Below are positions 9,207 through 20,007 of a stretch of 64,000 nt of DNA, in pieces; position 1 is the first letter of the stretch, and each line of letters starts with the position of its first letter. The stretch covers positions 186,001 through 250,000 of the forward strand of contig NZ_JADNRQ010000001.1 of assembly GCF_015594625.1 (NCBI RefSeq), in the 5' to 3' direction. A model generated the notes under the pieces. That model made no database searches, was not told the DNA's origin, and was given only the letters and a program-made list of their open reading frames with translations. The DNA is from Desulfallas sp. Bu1-1 (GTDB lineage Bacteria; Bacillota; Desulfotomaculia; Desulfotomaculales; Desulfallaceae). Made by a program: the position numbers and the translations under genes.

Positions 9207-9377
9207 ATGACCGGATGCCCCATCGCTTACTCTGATCCATGCAGCAAGTGTGCCCAGTACGGCAATTGTGCCCCCAACCAGGCGGTGCGCAAGCTGGAGG
9301 AGCTGGAAAAACAGGTCAGGGAACTGATGCGCCTGATTGACCGCAAGGACGAGAAGCGCTACGGCAGAATCAGCTAG
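9207..9377 (+). CDS. Small cysteine-rich protein, unknown function
   Basis: 56 codons, ATG 9207 to TAG 9377. The N-terminal half has four cysteines in the pattern C-x7-C-x2-C-x5-C (C4, C12, C15, C21), which could bind zinc or an iron-sulfur cluster; the rest is a charged, coiled-coil-like helix (KLEELEKQVRELMRLI). AGGGGG nine bases before the ATG is a good ribosome site. It begins 38 bases after glutamate dehydrogenase and before the terminator, so it is probably the second gene of the sigma-54 transcript. I do not recognise the family. Confidence 0.6.
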   Translation: MTGCPIAYSDPCSKCAQYGNCAPNQAVRKLEELEKQVRELMRLIDRKDEKRYGRIS

Positions 9378-9397
9378 GAGTGCGGCGGAATATGCTT

Positions 9398-9482
9398 TTG
9401 CGCGCCGGTTGAATGGCGCGCAAGTTCCAAATATAATTTCCATCTTCCTAAAACAGGCCCGTTGATGCGGGCCACTTTTTTT
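9398..9482 (+). terminator. Hairpin plus intrinsic terminator after the gdh operon
   Basis: A perfect nine-base-pair hairpin (TTGCGCGCC/GGCGCGCAA, 9398-9423) is followed by a proper terminator, GGCCCG-TTGATG-CGGGCC, and a run of T (9456-9482). Together they close the gdh/small-protein transcript. Confidence 0.8.
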
Positions 9483-9537
9483 GCCGGATCCCCCCGCAGG
9501 GACCAGTGATCAACCGGGCGATTAAAGCGGCAAACTT

Positions 9538-9566
9538 TTTAGATAATCAAATAAGTCTGGTATAAT
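9538..9566 (+). promoter_or_regulatory. Sigma-A promoter with extended -10
   Basis: TTTAGA (9538-9543), 17 bases, then TATAAT (9561-9566) preceded by TGG, an extended -10. It lies 54 bases upstream of the second sigma-54 regulator. Confidence 0.6.
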
Positions 9567-9619
9567 GTTGACAAGGGCATCTGCATAACAGGCAAGAGCC
9601 CTTTGAAAGGTGGGGGGAT

Positions 9620-11359
9620 ATGCAGCTTAATACAAGCAATCACGGAGTAATAACCACAGACGCTGCGGGCAGGATAACCATGCTGAACGAAGCGGCCAGG
9701 GTGCTGCTGGGCCTGGAGTATCGCCATATCACAGGTACAATGATCAAGGAAATCATCCCGGACAGCAGGCTCACCGATGTTTTGTGGACGGACAGGACCA
9801 CTGTGGAGGAGCAGCTCACCATTTTCGGCAGGCGCGTGGTTGTCAGCCGGACCCCGGTCTATGAAAACACCAGGCCCATAGGTTCAATCTTTATCATTCA
9901 GGATATCACCGAGCATGAAAAGCTGAAAGAACGGCTCCGCCGGTTGGAGGAAGTCAACGAGGAGCTGGAAGCCATTCTGGATTCATCATACGATGAGATA
10001 TTCGTTATTGACGGCAACGGCATCACCAAAAGAATCAACAAGGCGGGCGAGTCCTATTACGGCGTTAAAACCAGCGAACTCGTCGGTAAAAACGTGCTTG
10101 ATTTGGAGAAAGAGGGTTATTTTTCCCCTTCAGTTACCCGCCTTGTTTTCGAACGCAAGCAGCGCGTCACCATTACCCAGCACACTCGCAGCGGCAAGGA
10201 ACTGATCGTCACCGCCAACCCGGTGTTCGATGAGCGCGGCAATATTATCAGGATTGTGGTCAACTCCCGGGATATTTCCGAGCTGGCCACCCTGCGCCAG
10301 CGCCTGAAGGAAACCGAGCAGCTGGCCGAAACGTACCGCAAGCAGGTGATGCAGCTGGAAAGCGATAAAACCCGGCGCAAGGAATTTATTGCCCGCAGCC
10401 CGCAAATGGTTAAGCTTTTGGAACTGGTGGACAAGGTGGCCGGTGTGGACAGCACGGTGTTGATCACAGGTGAATCCGGAGTTGGCAAGGGTGTCGTGGC
10501 AAACCGGATTCACCGGCTGAGCGGCAGGTGTGACGGACCGTTTGTATCCATCAATTGCGGGGCCATACCGGAGAACTTGCTGGAATCGGAACTGTTCGGG
10601 TACGCGCCGGGAGCCTTTACCGGCGCCCTCAAGGGAGGTAAGCGCGGTTTGATTCCCATGGGTGACGGCGGTACGGTGTTCCTGGACGAGGTGGCCGAGC
10701 TTCCCCTCAACTTGCAGGTCAAATTGCTGCACGTGATCCAGCAGAAAAACGTCATGCCCGTCGGGGGCACAGCCCCCGTCAATGTGGACGTAAGGTTTAT
10801 TGCCGCCACCAACCGCAATATCAGGGATATGGTGGCGGAGGGCAAATTCAGGGAGGATTTGTTTTACAGGCTCAACGTTATTCCGCTGGAGATACCGCCC
10901 CTGCGGGATCGCCGCGAAGATATCATGCCGCTGGTGGAATACTACCTGGATGCAATTAACCGGAAGTACGGCATGGCCAAAAAACTGGCCCCGGAAACCA
11001 GGGCCATCCTGGAGCGGTATGGCTGGCCGGGCAATGTGCGGGAAGTGGAAAATATCGTGGAAAGGCTGGCTGTAACGTCCGATACAGTTGAAATTCAACC
11101 CGCCCATTTGCCAGGCTACGTGCTGAATCACGTGAGCAAAAATTTGAATAAGATTTACGTTCCGGATGTCTGCCCCCTGGGGGATGCCGTGGAAGAGGTG
11201 GAAAAACAGTTAATTGAAAAGGCCTATAAAACGTACGGCAACACATACCGGATGGCCGAGGCCCTTGGCATCAATCAATCCACCGTGGTCCGGAAAATGA
11301 AAAAATACCTAAGCATGCCCCGGCGCAAACCCGGCCCCAAAACGGAAAAGATGATTTAA
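9620..11359 (+). CDS. Sigma-54 enhancer-binding regulator (PAS-PAS-AAA-HTH)
   Basis: 579 residues: two PAS domains (about 5-110 and 120-235), a short coiled linker, a sigma-54 AAA+ domain (about 255-490) with Walker A GESGVGKG, GAFTGA and FLDEVAELP, and a C-terminal helix-turn-helix (MAEALGINQSTVVRKMKKY) of the TyrR-like type. The signal is probably a small molecule or redox state sensed by the PAS domains. It lies downstream of the gdh operon in the same direction but has its own promoter. With the regulator at 5579-7372 it is one of two candidates for the enhancer sites before gdh. Confidence 0.9.
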   Translation: MQLNTSNHGVITTDAAGRITMLNEAARVLLGLEYRHITGTMIKEIIPDSRLTDVLWTDRTTVEEQLTIFGRRVVVSRTPVYENTRPIGSIFIIQDITEHEKLKERLRRLEEVNEELEAILDSSYDEIFVIDGNGITKRINKAGESYYGVKTSELVGKNVLDLEKEGYFSPSVTRLVFERKQRVTITQHTRSGKELIVTANPVFDERGNIIRIVVNSRDISELATLRQRLKETEQLAETYRKQVMQLESDKTRRKEFIARSPQMVKLLELVDKVAGVDSTVLITGESGVGKGVVANRIHRLSGRCDGPFVSINCGAIPENLLESELFGYAPGAFTGALKGGKRGLIPMGDGGTVFLDEVAELPLNLQVKLLHVIQQKNVMPVGGTAPVNVDVRFIAATNRNIRDMVAEGKFREDLFYRLNVIPLEIPPLRDRREDIMPLVEYYLDAINRKYGMAKKLAPETRAILERYGWPGNVREVENIVERLAVTSDTVEIQPAHLPGYVLNHVSKNLNKIYVPDVCPLGDAVEEVEKQLIEKAYKTYGNTYRMAEALGINQSTVVRKMKKYLSMPRRKPGPKTEKMI

Positions 11360-11734
11360 CTGCAAACATCTCCGGCCCCAAGGGTAAAATTGCGAAACGA
11401 ACGGAAGAAACCGTTGGAGCGCCTGATACAAGTACCGGTTTTTTGCAGCGAAATCAAAAAATATAATTTCATCGTGCTCCGGGGGGGAGGAAAAACACCT
11501 TTTGGCGGAGAATTTGTATCTACTAAGTAAGGCATCTATTTAATATATCTGCATGTAGGGAGTGTTTTGTGCGGGTTAAAAAGTACGCCTTGTCACAAGG
11601 TCATAATTATTTTGTCATAATTATTTCCAAGGTTGCAAAAAATAAATAAAGTCGTATCCCTTAAAAAAGTAATTTCCCGCTGGAGGAATACCCTCTTTTT
11701 TGTAGAAAGTATTCTGTGGACAGAAATGTAAGGT
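11360..11734 (+). other. Leader/spacer before the ATP synthase operon
   Basis: No gene is seen in these 375 bases. A weak terminator-like hairpin (AAACCG...CGGTTTTTT, about 11408-11444) follows the regulator gene. A palindrome CCTTG-TCA-CAAGG (11588-11600) is followed by two copies of GTCATAATTATTT (11600-11612 and 11614-11626), which may include promoter elements for the atp operon; no clear -35/-10 pair can be assigned. Confidence 0.4.
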
Positions 11735-11995
11735 ATGCGACATTTTTTGTTGAATGGGCGTGGTACCGTGGAGGAACCCAAAACCAGGAAAAGCGGAGCG
11801 CTTATGGCTATAGCCGCGACAACCACCATCGGCACCGAGCTCGCCATTACCGTGCTCCTGGGATTTTACGGGGGCAGATTGCTGGATGACAGGCTGGGCA
11901 CCGATCCCTGGTTCATGATCGCGGGCATCCTGACCGGGGTGGGTGTGGGCATAGCGGGCATCATCCAGACCATGCAGCGGTTTTTTAAAAGTTAG
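11735..11995 (+). CDS. atpZ: AtpZ/AtpI-family small membrane protein
   Basis: 86 residues with two transmembrane segments (about 22-43 and 58-78) and the motif LDDRLGTDPWFMIAGILTGVGVGI, which is diagnostic of the AtpZ/AtpI family. These proteins stand at the head of ATP synthase operons and assist c-ring assembly or magnesium transport. ATG 11735 has a modest AAGGT site; GTG 11768 is an alternative start that would remove eleven residues. It overlaps the operon logic of the following atpI gene, which begins within a dozen bases of its stop. Confidence 0.75.
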   Translation: MRHFLLNGRGTVEEPKTRKSGALMAIAATTTIGTELAITVLLGFYGGRLLDDRLGTDPWFMIAGILTGVGVGIAGIIQTMQRFFKS

Positions 11996-12006
11996 GAGTG
12001 ATCGGG

Positions 12007-12453
12007 TTGTCCGGGACACCCATCAGAGATATCGATCTGCAATACGCGCGCACCACCAGGATCACGGCTCTGATCGCGGCCCTGACGTTGCCGGGGCTTG
12101 TCTTGAGCCCCAAAGACCCGTTGATCCTGGGCTTTATTGTGGGCAGCGTCGCCGGTATCGTGAACTGCTATTTTCTGGTCAAGCGCATGCGCATGCTGGT
12201 GGAAATGATCATGCAAATGCGGCCGGACCGCCGGCAGGCCGGCCGGAAACAGGCCAAAATGTTCATGCGGGCGGGGTTTTACCCGCGCATGGGCATGATC
12301 ATCGCGGTAATCTACCTGGCCGGCAGGATCGACTTCATCAACGTTTACGGCGTGGGGGCCGGGCTTCTGGTGCCCACCCTGATCACCGTGGTGGACGCCA
12401 ATGTTGCGCTGTACCGGTATTTCGCGGCACGCAATGCCGTTGATAAGATATAA
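12007..12453 (+). CDS. atpI: ATP synthase subunit I-like protein
   Basis: About 148 residues with four hydrophobic segments, separated by a basic loop rich in Arg, Lys and Met (MRPDRRQAGRKQ). This is the topology of ATP synthase protein I, a membrane factor that helps c-ring assembly. I prefer the TTG at 12007 because AGGAG (11994-11998) is eight bases upstream; GTG 11998 overlaps that ribosome site. Position between atpZ and atpB supports the call; sequence conservation in this family is low. Confidence 0.7.
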   Translation: MSGTPIRDIDLQYARTTRITALIAALTLPGLVLSPKDPLILGFIVGSVAGIVNCYFLVKRMRMLVEMIMQMRPDRRQAGRKQAKMFMRAGFYPRMGMIIAVIYLAGRIDFINVYGVGAGLLVPTLITVVDANVALYRYFAARNAVDKI

Positions 12454-12489
12454 ATAATTAATTTATCAAGGGAAAGGGGTGAGAGAGAG

Positions 12490-13242
12490 TTGTCCGCAGC
12501 CGCAGGTCACGAAGCAAGCCAAGACATGCTTACCACGGTGCACCATAACTTGAACGTTTGGGGGTTTCCCGAGACGCCGGTGGATATTTTGGGTTTTCCC
12601 ATGAACCTGAAAACACTGGTCATGACCTGGATCGTGATGGCGCTGGTAATCCTGTTTACCGTGTCCGCCACCCGGAACATGCAGTTGAAACGTCCCGGCA
12701 AGTTGCAATTGATGGTGGAGGAGATGTACCAGTTTTTGCGGGGTCTGGCCTACGAGAACCTGGATCCGAAAAAAGGCGCCGCTTTGATGTGTCTTTTGTT
12801 CAGCCTCTTTATTTACCTGTTGTTCTGCAATCTCTGGGGCCTGATACCCACCATGATGTCTCCCACGGCGGACGTCAACACCACGCTGGGGATGGCCATC
12901 GGGGTGTTTATTACGGTCCAGATCCTCGGCCTATATTACCGCAAGGCCAAGTACTTCAAGCATTTCGTCGAACCGTTTGTATTCTTCCTTCCGCTGGTGA
13001 TCGTCGAGGAACTGTCCAAGCCATTGACGCTGGCCTTCCGTCTTTACGGCAACATCTACGCCGGTGAGGTGCTCATCGCGGTGCTGTTGGGGTTGATCCC
13101 GCTGACCATTACCATTTTCGGCGGGTTCATCGCGTCGGTGGTATGGCTGGCCTTCAGTATCTTCGTCGGTTTTATCCAGGCCTTCATTTTTACCATGCTT
13201 ACCATTGCGTACATTTCCCAGGTAACCGCCGAACATCATTAA
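12490..13242 (+). CDS. atpB: F-type ATP synthase subunit a
   Basis: 250 residues, a five- to six-helix membrane protein forming the proton channel of Fo with the c-ring. The essential arginine helix is visible as VEELSKPLTLAFRLYGNIYAGE (conserved Arg in AFRLYGN), and the C-terminal helices include the usual glutamine-rich FIQAFIFTMLTIAYI. The start is TTG with AAGGGGTGA upstream. Confidence 0.95.
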   Translation: MSAAAGHEASQDMLTTVHHNLNVWGFPETPVDILGFPMNLKTLVMTWIVMALVILFTVSATRNMQLKRPGKLQLMVEEMYQFLRGLAYENLDPKKGAALMCLLFSLFIYLLFCNLWGLIPTMMSPTADVNTTLGMAIGVFITVQILGLYYRKAKYFKHFVEPFVFFLPLVIVEELSKPLTLAFRLYGNIYAGEVLIAVLLGLIPLTITIFGGFIASVVWLAFSIFVGFIQAFIFTMLTIAYISQVTAEHH

Positions 13243-13379
13243 CTTTTCCGCCGGGAAGTCCCCGTCCGTGAGGGCGAGGATGAAAGGCGGCCAGGGCGGG
13301 GACCGCCCGAAGTTACGCCTGTCGGAGAGATCCACTCAATGAAACAGGAAGCCTCTTTAATAGAGATATGCCACCATAA

Positions 13380-13664
<285 letters not shown>

Positions 13665-13692
13665 CCCCGTCTGGCAAGGAATGTTGTGGCGA

Positions 13693-13739
13693 AAGGCGGT
13701 ATAGCGGGTTTTGATCAGCTCAAGACCTGCTATCGCCTT
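13693..13739 (+). promoter_or_regulatory. Hairpin between atpE and atpF
   Basis: AAGGCGGTATAGCGGGT pairs imperfectly with ACCTGCTATCGCCTT around a 15-base loop, followed by TTCCTTTTG. It may cause partial termination or protect the 3' end of an atpE-rich transcript, which would help provide the excess of subunit c. Confidence 0.5.
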
Positions 13740-13774
13740 CCTTTTGTCACAAACGAAAGGAAGGAGGGTAAGTT

Positions 13775-14281
13775 GTGGATGCCGTTGTTCAGGCTTTAGG
13801 CCTTAATGCTACCCTGGTGGCGCAAGTTTTCAACTTTATTATGTTACTCATCTTCCTTCGCATTGTTGTATATCCTCATATCGTCAGGATTTTGGAAGAG
13901 CGGCAGAACTACATTGAAAACAACGTGGCCGCCGCCGAGGAAGAAAGAAAACAGGCCGAGGCTTTGCGCCAGCAGTACCTGGCCGATATGCAAAAGGCCA
14001 AGGACGAGGCGCGGGAGATTATCCAGCAGGCCACCAAGGCCGGCGAAGAGCAGGCCCGTGAAATTATCGAGGCGGCCAAGGCGGAAGCCAACCGCATCAA
14101 GGAAGCCGCCATGCAGGATATTAACAGGGAGAAGGAGAAGGCTGTGGCAGAATTGCGCGACCAGGTGGCCACGCTGTCCATCCTGGTTGCCGGTAAGATT
14201 GTCAGCGAGAAAATCACCGCCGATATTCAGCGCGGTATGATTGATGAATTTATTAAAGAGGCAGGGGATCTGCCATGCTAA
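13775..14281 (+). CDS. atpF: F-type ATP synthase subunit b
   Basis: 168 residues: one N-terminal transmembrane helix (about 12-32) followed by a long charged, alanine-rich coiled coil (EEERKQAEALRQQ onward), the peripheral stator stalk. The GTG start follows AAGGAGGG. The last seven bases overlap the atpH start, so the two are coupled. Confidence 0.93.
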   Translation: MDAVVQALGLNATLVAQVFNFIMLLIFLRIVVYPHIVRILEERQNYIENNVAAAEEERKQAEALRQQYLADMQKAKDEAREIIQQATKAGEEQAREIIEAAKAEANRIKEAAMQDINREKEKAVAELRDQVATLSILVAGKIVSEKITADIQRGMIDEFIKEAGDLPC

Positions 14282-14817
14282 AGGGGGCCGTGGCCGGGCG
14301 CTATGCCGAGGCCCTTTATGAAATTGCGGTTAAAGCAAACTTGGTTGACCAACTGGAAAAAGAACTAAAAGCGGTAGTTGACGTGGTGAATGAATCGGTA
14401 CAGCTGAGAAAAGTTCTTTTTCACCCCCGCATTACCGCCGCGGAAAAAAAGGAAGTGCTGGACAGCCTGTTCAAGGACCGCATTTCCGAGGTCGCCATGA
14501 ATTTCCTGGGGCTTCTGGTGGAACGCCGCAGGGAAATTTACCTGGCCGATATCACTGATTATTTTGTTGATTTGGCCAACAAGGCGCGCAACATTACCGA
14601 CGTCAAGGTCACCTCGGCGGTGGAACTGACCAAGGAGGAAAAGAAACGGCTTGCCGGGGCCATGGAAAAATGCACCGGCAAGCAAGTCAAGCTCAGCTAT
14701 GACGTCGACCCGGCCCTGCTGGGCGGCGTGGTGGTCCGCGTTGGCGACAAGGTTATTGATGGCAGCGTGCGTACCCGCCTGCAAACCCTGCGCGAACACC
14801 TCAGGCAAATAAGTTAA
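14275..14817 (+). CDS. atpH: F-type ATP synthase subunit delta
   Basis: 180 residues. An N-terminal helical bundle (AVAGRYAEALYEIA) binds the top of F1; the C-terminal part has the family motif DPALLGGVVVRVGDKVIDGSV. The protein links subunit b to the alpha/beta crown. Its start overlaps the end of atpF. Confidence 0.95.
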   Translation: MLKGAVAGRYAEALYEIAVKANLVDQLEKELKAVVDVVNESVQLRKVLFHPRITAAEKKEVLDSLFKDRISEVAMNFLGLLVERRREIYLADITDYFVDLANKARNITDVKVTSAVELTKEEKKRLAGAMEKCTGKQVKLSYDVDPALLGGVVVRVGDKVIDGSVRTRLQTLREHLRQIS

Positions 14818-14840
14818 AGTGGATAGGGGTGAAACAGTAG

Positions 14841-16349
<1,509 letters not shown>

Positions 16350-16390
16350 CGCACCCGGCGAAAGTTAACAGCGAGGTGGTGAAAAAGTAG

Positions 16391-17242
16391 ATGGCAAGTT
16401 TACGCGACCTCCGGCGCCGTATCAAGAGTATTAAGAGCACCCAGCAAATCACCAAGGCCATGAAGGCGGTGTCCGCGGCCAAAATGCGCCGCGCCCAGGA
16501 AAGCGTGCTGGCCGCCAGGCCATTCGCGCGGCGGATGCGCGATGTGCTGGGCCGGGTGGGCTCGGCTTCCGTGGGCCTGAAGCACCCGCTGCTGGCCGTG
16601 CGCGAGCCGAACAGGGTGGCATATGTGATCGTGACCGCGGACCGCGGCCTGTGCGGGGGCTTTAACGCCAACATCATCAAAAAGGCCGTTCAGGAGATGA
16701 AAGATCGCCCGAACGTCGAGGTTGTCACTATCGGCCGTAAAGGCCGGGATTACTTCCGCCGCCGGGGTTACAACATCGCCCAGCAGTATGTTGGCATCGG
16801 TGAAACCGCCGACATCGGGCTGGCCCGCCGGGTGGCCAAGTTTGTGATGGATAAGTACGCGGCCGAGGAGTATGACGAAGTATATTTGATTTACAGCCAG
16901 TTTGTGAACGTGCTGGTACAAAAGCCGGTGGTACAAAAGCTCCTGCCCGTCGAGCCCCCGGAGGGCGAGGACGACGGCAAGCGAGTGGACTATATTTTCG
17001 AGCCCGATGCGGAACAGATCATGGGCCGGCTGTTGCCCATGTACGTGGAAAACGCCATGTTCCAGGCGCTGCTTGAATCCAAGGCCGGCGAGCACAGCGC
17101 CCGCATGACGGCCATGGATAACGCAACCAGCAACGCCGCGGACATGATCGACAGGCTGACGCTGTCCATGAACCGTGCCCGTCAGGCCGCCATCACCAAG
17201 GAAATCTCCGAAATTGTCGGCGGCGCCGCCGCTCTGGAGTAA
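16391..17242 (+). CDS. atpG: F-type ATP synthase subunit gamma
   Basis: 283 residues. The N-terminal helix ([25 protein letters not shown]) and the C-terminal helix ([19 protein letters not shown]) form the rotating coiled coil inside the alpha/beta ring. The central GLCGGFN motif is typical of the family. AGGTGGTGAAAAAG precedes the ATG. Confidence 0.97.
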   Translation: MASLRDLRRRIKSIKSTQQITKAMKAVSAAKMRRAQESVLAARPFARRMRDVLGRVGSASVGLKHPLLAVREPNRVAYVIVTADRGLCGGFNANIIKKAVQEMKDRPNVEVVTIGRKGRDYFRRRGYNIAQQYVGIGETADIGLARRVAKFVMDKYAAEEYDEVYLIYSQFVNVLVQKPVVQKLLPVEPPEGEDDGKRVDYIFEPDAEQIMGRLLPMYVENAMFQALLESKAGEHSARMTAMDNATSNAADMIDRLTLSMNRARQAAITKEISEIVGGAAALE

Positions 17243-17302
17243 CCGGGGCGGGGGTTCCGTACGGTTAGCCAGTATATCGAAGGCAAAGGAGGTACGGAGT
17301 AG

Positions 17303-18730
<1,428 letters not shown>

Positions 18731-18732
18731 GT

Positions 18733-19137
18733 ATGGCGGAAGAAAAACTGCAACGCCTGGAAGTTGTCACACCTGAACGCAAGGTATACAGCGAAGACGT
18801 GCGGTTCGTGGTGGTTCCCGGCAGCGAGGGCGAACTGGGTTTCCTGCCCGACCATGCCCCCCTGGTCAGCGCGCTGAAAATCGGCCTGGTCAGGGTGCAC
18901 AAGGACGGCAAGGTGCTAAAAATTGCCGTCAGCGGCGGGTTTGTGGAAGTGCGCAACAGCCGGGTCACCATTCTGGCCAACGCCGCCGAGCGTGAGGACC
19001 AGATCGACGTGGCCAGGGCCGAGGCCGCCAAGCAGCGGGCCGAGCAGCGCCTGGCCGCCGGCGGCCCCGACATCGATATCGCCCGGGCGGAAGCCGCCCT
19101 CAAGCGCGCCCTGAACCGCCTCAAAGCCGTAAGCTAA
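18733..19137 (+). CDS. atpC: F-type ATP synthase subunit epsilon
   Basis: 134 residues: an N-terminal beta sandwich (VVPGSEGELGFLPDHAPLVSALKIG) and a C-terminal helical hairpin rich in Ala, Glu and Arg that can inhibit ATP hydrolysis. The ATG starts two bases after the atpD stop. Last gene of the operon. Confidence 0.95.
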   Translation: MAEEKLQRLEVVTPERKVYSEDVRFVVVPGSEGELGFLPDHAPLVSALKIGLVRVHKDGKVLKIAVSGGFVEVRNSRVTILANAAEREDQIDVARAEAAKQRAEQRLAAGGPDIDIARAEAALKRALNRLKAVS

Positions 19138-19240
19138 GGGGTCAGGCCTGTCGTAACTGTAATAACTGCAGTATTAATATATCGCGATAATCAACAATAA
19201 CCGTAATAAGACAAACCGAACAATAACAAAGTGAACAATT

Positions 19241-19280
19241 AACAGGGGACAGAGTGCCTTGAGCATCCTGTCCCCTGTTT
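19241..19280 (+). terminator. Long hairpin terminator after the atp operon
   Basis: AACAGGGGACAG, a 15-base loop and CTGTCCCCTGTTT, a near-perfect twelve-base-pair stem ending in T. The GGGGACAG arm recurs in other hairpins of the window (25056, 52182, 54649, 55275). The surrounding 19138-19418 holds no gene. Confidence 0.65.
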
Positions 19281-19418
19281 AGCTTACTGCTATACGTTGC
19301 TCTATCAGTTCAATTATGGCACTCTACGCTTAAATATTAATTGCATTCGGTTTGCCTCCAAGTTATGCAGCGTCGGAGAAAAAAACATATTCATAGAATT
19401 ATCTCTTATACGCGAACT

Positions 19419-19691
19419 TTAATTAACTTCTTCACTGGTATATAATACCCACCTATCAATATCTATGCATTTGGTTTCATCCCGGTTGCCCTCCAAATCC
19501 CAAGCTGCTGTATCATTCAATATAGTGAGCGCTTCTTTGAAAACATTTTTATCCTTTAATCGCGTAAAAACACCCTTATTAATTAAATCTTGCAAGCAAA
19601 ACCTGGTAATTTTTCCATCTGCAAATTGGCATGTTATAGAATAATCGTCATTTGCACAGACCTGAATTAAGCCCGGCGCGATCATCGACAA
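19419..19691 (-). CDS. DUF2442-family protein
   Basis: 90 residues. The order of motifs - a beta strand with FADGKITRF, a helix 'LINKGVFTRLKDKNVFKEA', and DTAAWDLEGNRDETKCIDIDRWVLY - is that of DUF2442 proteins. This family is usually encoded beside a DUF4160 protein and is suspected, without firm proof, of being part of a toxin-antitoxin-like pair. The start is TTG 19691 (AGGAGG five bases upstream) or ATG 19685. It lies antisense and AT-rich between atpC and murA, a late insertion into an otherwise conserved block. Its partner upstream is broken. Confidence 0.7.
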   Translation of the reverse strand: MSMIAPGLIQVCANDDYSITCQFADGKITRFCLQDLINKGVFTRLKDKNVFKEALTILNDTAAWDLEGNRDETKCIDIDRWVLYTSEEVN

Positions 19692-19700
19692 GTTAACCTC

Positions 19701-19868
19701 CTATCTTAATGGATCAATTCTAAACATCTCTTGATTGTTGAAAGCCCGATGCCAGTTTTCCAGCAATTCATCCTCTTCATGTTCACCAAAACTGGCGTGA
19801 AAATGGGGAGGAAGATGGTCCGCATTTGGCCTATAACAAAATCTGATATTGACGGTAATGTACCATTG
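19701..19868 (-). pseudogene. Degraded DUF4160 gene
   Basis: Read on the minus strand, the open frame holds the DUF4160 signature DHLPPHFHASFGE immediately followed by ELLENWHRAFNNQEMFRIDPLR, which is the family's C-terminus. About thirty residues that normally separate these two parts are missing, there is no in-frame ATG, and a stop lies just ahead (19869-19871). It ends nine bases before the DUF2442 gene, the normal gene order of the pair. It is therefore an inactivated remnant. Confidence 0.65.
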
Positions 19869-20007
19869 TTATGCCCCCATGTCAACGGGTATGATCAGGT
19901 ACGGATGACTGTTGCAATCCATCAAATCTTAGTGTTAGATACATAAAGTATGTCCGGGGCACAAACTGGTAACAATAGGTAATATATGCCGGTATGGGAG
20001 GTGTACG

